Positions 8,128 to 10,479 of a DNA stretch of 10,479 nt are shown in pieces (within the stretch, counting starts at the first letter, position 1; each line of letters starts with the position of its first letter). The position numbers were made by a program, and so were the translations under genes. Origin of the DNA: DATLYF01 sp035575095 (GTDB lineage Bacteria > Pseudomonadota > Gammaproteobacteria > Competibacterales > Competibacteraceae); contig DATLYF010000115.1 in assembly GCA_035575095.1 (NCBI GenBank), forward strand, positions 1 through 10,479, read 5' to 3'. The notes beneath the pieces were generated by a model, which was not told the origin of the DNA, did not search any database, and was given only the letters and a program-made list of their open reading frames with translations.

Positions 8128-9762
8128 TCAGAGCGCGCTCCCGGCCAGGGTGGGGGTGGTCGGCGCCGGTTCCGTCCGGCCCAGCACGATCTGGGTGCGG
8201 GCGCCCACCAGACCGTCGGCGGTGAGGCCGTGGGTTTGCTGGAAGCGGCGCACCGCCTCCTGCAGCGGCGGGTCGTAGCGGTCCGAGAGCGGTTCGGCCG
8301 GCAGCGGCTGGCCGGCGGCCAGGGCCAGTTGCCGGCGCAGCCAGCGCACTGCTTCGCCGCGGCTGTGCGGGCCGATCAATTCCTCGCCCAGCGCCGGTCG
8401 CCACAGCAGCAGGTAATCCCCGTTCCAGCGCTCGGCCAGCCACTGCGCCGGCAGGGCGATGTCGTCCTCGGCCCCGGCCAGCAGCGCCCGATCGTCGCGC
8501 AGGCCGCGCAGCAGCACCCGCTGTCGACCCTGAGCGGTGTCGAGGGTGAGCACCGCGGGCAGATCGAATAACTGTAACTGCCCCCACTCCAGGGGACCGT
8601 CCAAGCAGCGCAGACCGCGCTCGCGCACCCAGCTGCAGAACTCGGCACCAGCCGGGGGGGCCGCCTCCAGTCCCCACAGGCCGCTCAGGCGTGCTTCCGG
8701 CGCTGGCGCATCGGTCGCCAGCCGTGCCAGTACGGCCTCGGGATCGGCAGCAGCCAGGTCCGCCTCGGCCGGGCGTAGATTGATGGCGGCTGTCTCACGG
8801 GTGTCGGCAGCGACGGCCGGGGTGGTGTCGTGCCAGGGCAGAGGCAGGCCGTCCAGGGCGGGGGGATGCAGCCCCAGCAGCGCCGCTATGGCCAATCCGC
8901 CGAGGCCGGCTGCCGCCACGGCTAGCCAGGGCCAGCGCCGTCGCGCTGCGCCGGGGCCGCGCAGAGCCTCGCGGGCGGCGCGACGCAGCAGCCAGCCATC
9001 TACTCGCTGGTGGCCGCCGGCGTAGGCGGCGAGCAGGGCGCGGTCACAGATCACGTTGATCAGCCGCGGTACGCCGTGCGACAGCCGGTACACGGCGCGC
9101 AGCGCGGCGCGGCTGAAGATCGGGTGATGGGCCCCGGCCACGCTCAGGCGGTGGCTGACATAGGCCGTGGTCTCGCGGGCGTTGAGCGGCTGCAGGTGGT
9201 AGCGGGCGGTGATGCGCTGCGCGAGCTGGCGCAGGTCATCGCGCTTGAGCATGACGTCCAGCTCCGGCTGGCCCACCAGAATGATGCGCAGCAGCTTGTG
9301 GCGATGGGTCTCCAGGTTAGTCAGCAGGCGTACCTGTTCTAGCACCTCGCGCGACAGGTTCTGCGCCTCGTCGATGATCAGCACGGTACGCCGGCCCTTG
9401 GCGTGAGCCTCCAGCAGGTGGCGGTTGAGGGCGTCGAGGAGCTGCTTGAGGCTGGGCGCAGGCTGCGGATAGTCGATGTGCAGCTCGTCGCAGATGGAGG
9501 CCATGAACTCCTCCACGGTGAGCCGCGGATTCAGCGACAAGGCGATGTCCACGTCCTCGAAGTGCTGGCTGAGCAGGGTGCGGATCAGAGTGGTCTTGCC
9601 GGTGCCCACCTCCCCGGTCAGCTGCACGAAGCCGCCGTGCTCGCCCATGCCGTACAGCAAATGGGCCAGCGCCTCCTGATGGCGCGGGCTCATGTAGACA
9701 TAGCTGGGATCGGGAGTGATGGAAAACGGGTAGTCCCGCAGGCCGAAATACGCCGCGTACAT
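8128..9762 (-). CDS. gspA: GspA/ExeA-like AAA+ ATPase with peptidoglycan-binding domain
   Basis: The 544-residue protein closely matches ExeA in length (about 547 residues in Aeromonas). The cytoplasmic N-terminal half starts MYAAYFGLRDYPFSITPDPS. It carries Walker A GEVGTGKT (50-57), Walker B VLIIDEAQN (127-135) and GQPELDVML (164-172). A transmembrane helix at about 277-298 follows a basic stretch. The periplasmic half has a C39-peptidase-like region (about 360-456, with C376, and RVLLRGL where an active peptidase would have a histidine, so probably not catalytic). A peptidoglycan-binding type 1 domain follows at about 497-528 (LQEAVRRFQQTHGLTADGLVG). It should act with GspB to insert the type II secretin through the cell wall. 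The ATG at 9762 has AAGGATT upstream; the longer open frame beyond it overlaps the divergent regulator gene antisense and is not coding. Confidence 0.95.
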   Translation of the reverse strand: MYAAYFGLRDYPFSITPDPSYVYMSPRHQEALAHLLYGMGEHGGFVQLTGEVGTGKTTLIRTLLSQHFEDVDIALSLNPRLTVEEFMASICDELHIDYPQPAPSLKQLLDALNRHLLEAHAKGRRTVLIIDEAQNLSREVLEQVRLLTNLETHRHKLLRIILVGQPELDVMLKRDDLRQLAQRITARYHLQPLNARETTAYVSHRLSVAGAHHPIFSRAALRAVYRLSHGVPRLINVICDRALLAAYAGGHQRVDGWLLRRAAREALRGPGAARRRWPWLAVAAAGLGGLAIAALLGLHPPALDGLPLPWHDTTPAVAADTRETAAINLRPAEADLAAADPEAVLARLATDAPAPEARLSGLWGLEAAPPAGAEFCSWVRERGLRCLDGPLEWGQLQLFDLPAVLTLDTAQGRQRVLLRGLRDDRALLAGAEDDIALPAQWLAERWNGDYLLLWRPALGEELIGPHSRGEAVRWLRRQLALAAGQPLPAEPLSDRYDPPLQEAVRRFQQTHGLTADGLVGARTQIVLGRTEPAPTTPTLAGSAL

Positions 9763-9790
9763 GGCAATCCTTGGGGCTGAAACAGCGGCG

Positions 9791-9820
9791 AGTATACTGC
9801 CTTCCCGCGCCCCGGCACAG
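9791..9820 (-). promoter_or_regulatory. putative gspAB promoter
   Basis: On the minus strand TATACT (9796 to 9791) is a five-of-six match to the -10 consensus and lies about 29 bases upstream of the gspA ATG, leaving a short leader with the ribosome-binding site. The -35 region 17-18 bases further upstream (TGTGCC or CTGTGC) is poor, so the promoter is either weak or activator-dependent. The -10 sits in an 8-base palindrome AGTATACT. Confidence 0.4.
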
Positions 9821-9842
9821 GCTGCTGCGCTGCGAAATTCCA

Positions 9843-9871
9843 TTGCGCTGAACTCGGTTAATCGATATAGT
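9843..9871 (+). promoter_or_regulatory. sigma-70 promoter of the SUF regulator/suf operon
   Basis: TTGCGC (9843-9848), a 17-base spacer and TATAGT (9866-9871) form a well-spaced promoter, with five of six -10 matches. Predicted transcription starts near 9878, about 26 bases ahead of the regulator start. This is an unusually A+T-rich patch in a GC-rich window. The -10 overlaps a perfect inverted repeat (9868-9886), so binding there would block RNA polymerase. Confidence 0.65.
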
Positions 9872-9886
9872 ACTAAACAAGTACTA
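9868..9886. promoter_or_regulatory. palindromic operator, probably for the Rrf2-type SUF regulator
   Basis: TAGTACT (9868-9874) and AGTACTA (9880-9886) are exact reverse complements separated by AAACA. The 19-base dyad covers the end of the -10 element and the likely transcription start of the downstream regulator gene. Its geometry, ACT–N5–AGT, matches the core of E. coli IscR type 1 sites (GACT–N5–AGTC) but with T/A in place of the outer G/C. The product of the next gene belongs to the same Rrf2 superfamily, so autoregulation is the simplest reading. Binding is inferred, not shown. Confidence 0.65.
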
Positions 9887-9903
9887 ATTGGATGGCAGGA
9901 GCC

Positions 9904-10377
9904 ATGCTGCGCATCACCCGGGAAACTGATTACGGAATCGTGTTGCTGAGTGTAATGGCCCGGGACACCGCCCAGCCCCACAGCGCGGCGACCCTGGCCG
10001 AGAGCCAGCAGTTGCCGGTGCCGATGGTAAGCAAGATCCTCAAGACCCTGGCCCGCGAGGGCCTGTTGGAGTCGCGGCGCGGTGCACAGGGCGGTTACAT
10101 TCTGGCGCGGCCGCCGGAGGCCATCTCGGCGGCGGACATCATCAGCGCCCTGGAAGGCCCCATCGCCATCACCGAATGCACCCAGGATGTGCCCCAGGGC
10201 TGCGTCCATCAGGGACATTGCGGCATGAGCAATCACTGGCATCGGATCAATGGCGCCATCCGCAAGGCGCTGGAAAATATCAGTCTGTCGGAACTGAGCC
10301 AGTTGCAGGCCCAGCCCATCGCCTTCTTCCCCCGAGAGGCGGTGGGACTGAGCCGGCGCCTGGAAGAAGCAAGTTAG
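9904..10377 (+). CDS. Rrf2-family Fe-S regulator of the SUF system
   Basis: The 157-residue protein starts MLRITRETDYGIVLL and has a winged-helix DNA-binding domain at about 1-70, including LPVPMVSKILKTLAREGL and the wing RRGAQGGYILARPPE. Three cysteines, C92, C100 and C106, lie in the loop that binds an Fe-S cluster in IscR (there C92, C98, C104), with His111 and His113 nearby. It most resembles the SUF-associated regulator subfamily found upstream of sufBCDS, rather than classical IscR. Expected role: sense Fe-S status and repress the suf operon, including its own gene, when clusters are plentiful. The ATG at 9904 is preferred because it gives the family N terminus and has GGAG at 9898-9901, though only two bases separate them. 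ATG 9892 would add MAGA and has no clear ribosome-binding site. It ends 18 bases before sufB, so the genes are co-transcribed. Confidence 0.93.
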   Translation: MLRITRETDYGIVLLSVMARDTAQPHSAATLAESQQLPVPMVSKILKTLAREGLLESRRGAQGGYILARPPEAISAADIISALEGPIAITECTQDVPQGCVHQGHCGMSNHWHRINGAIRKALENISLSELSQLQAQPIAFFPREAVGLSRRLEEAS

Positions 10378-10395
10378 CGCGAGGTTGAGAGAACC

Positions 10396-10479
10396 ATGAG
10401 CGAGAGCGCCCAGACCCTAGAGCGGCTGACCGAGGGCGGTTACGAGTTCGGCTTCGTCACCGAGGTGGAGCAGGATACT
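10396..10479 (+). CDS. sufB: SufB, Fe-S cluster scaffold subunit, 3' truncated by window edge
   Basis: Twenty-eight codons are visible, encoding MSESAQTLERLTEGGYEFGF followed by VTEVEQDT. The Y-E-x-GFVTEVE pattern is the usual N terminus of SufB, which with SufC and SufD forms the scaffold on which Fe-S clusters are built in the cytoplasm. It starts 18 bases after the regulator gene, with GAGAGA at 10387-10392 as a possible ribosome-binding site. The identification rests on a short fragment plus this context, since the SUF regulator of this subfamily normally precedes sufB. Confidence 0.85.
   Translation, partial: MSESAQTLERLTEGGYEFGFVTEVEQDT

Noticed and set aside
9763..10242. N-terminal extension of the gspA frame across the SUF regulator gene
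   Set aside because: It is antisense to a conserved regulator. The ATG at 9762 gives the normal ExeA N terminus and length.

Overview
This is a GC-rich, densely coding stretch of a bacterial chromosome. The gene content and order point to a gammaproteobacterium. A rodZ–hisS–yfgM–bamB–der run is a gammaproteobacterial hallmark, and type IV pilus, type II secretion and SUF genes fit the same group. A Chromatiales-like or similar lineage is possible, but the genus cannot be fixed from sequence reading alone. There are no tRNA, rRNA, CRISPR or insertion-sequence features. Every gap between genes is under 170 bases.

Layout: (1) Bases 1-5043, plus strand: the 3' end of rodZ, then hisS, yfgM, bamB and der. 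This housekeeping run joins cell shape, histidyl-tRNA charging, inner-membrane translocon chaperoning, outer-membrane protein assembly and ribosome biogenesis. yfgM and bamB overlap by ATGA. ispG, which lies between rodZ and hisS in E. coli and many relatives, is absent here. (2) Bases 5040-6086, minus strand: an agmatine deiminase family enzyme, convergent with der and sharing a TTAA that supplies the TAA stop of both genes. (3) Bases 6255-7433, plus strand: a PilU-type twitching ATPase. (4) Bases 7479-9762, minus strand: gspB and gspA (exeB/exeA-like), which help the type II secretion secretin cross the peptidoglycan. They are one nucleotide apart and clearly one operon. (5) Bases 9904 to the end, plus strand: an Rrf2-family Fe-S regulator of the SUF system and the first 28 codons of sufB.

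The best regulatory signal lies between gspA and the SUF regulator. A good sigma-70 promoter (TTGCGC, 17 bases, TATAGT) is overlapped by a perfect 7-5-7 inverted repeat just upstream of the regulator gene. This looks like an autoregulatory operator controlling the suf operon. A divergent gspA promoter probably lies in the same 141-base spacer.

I found no evidence of a new multi-gene system. Nearly all of the window is recognisable core or envelope machinery. The findings are local: the missing ispG, the operator, the shared stop, a Walker A substitution in PilU and the isolated placement of pilU, gspAB and the deiminase.
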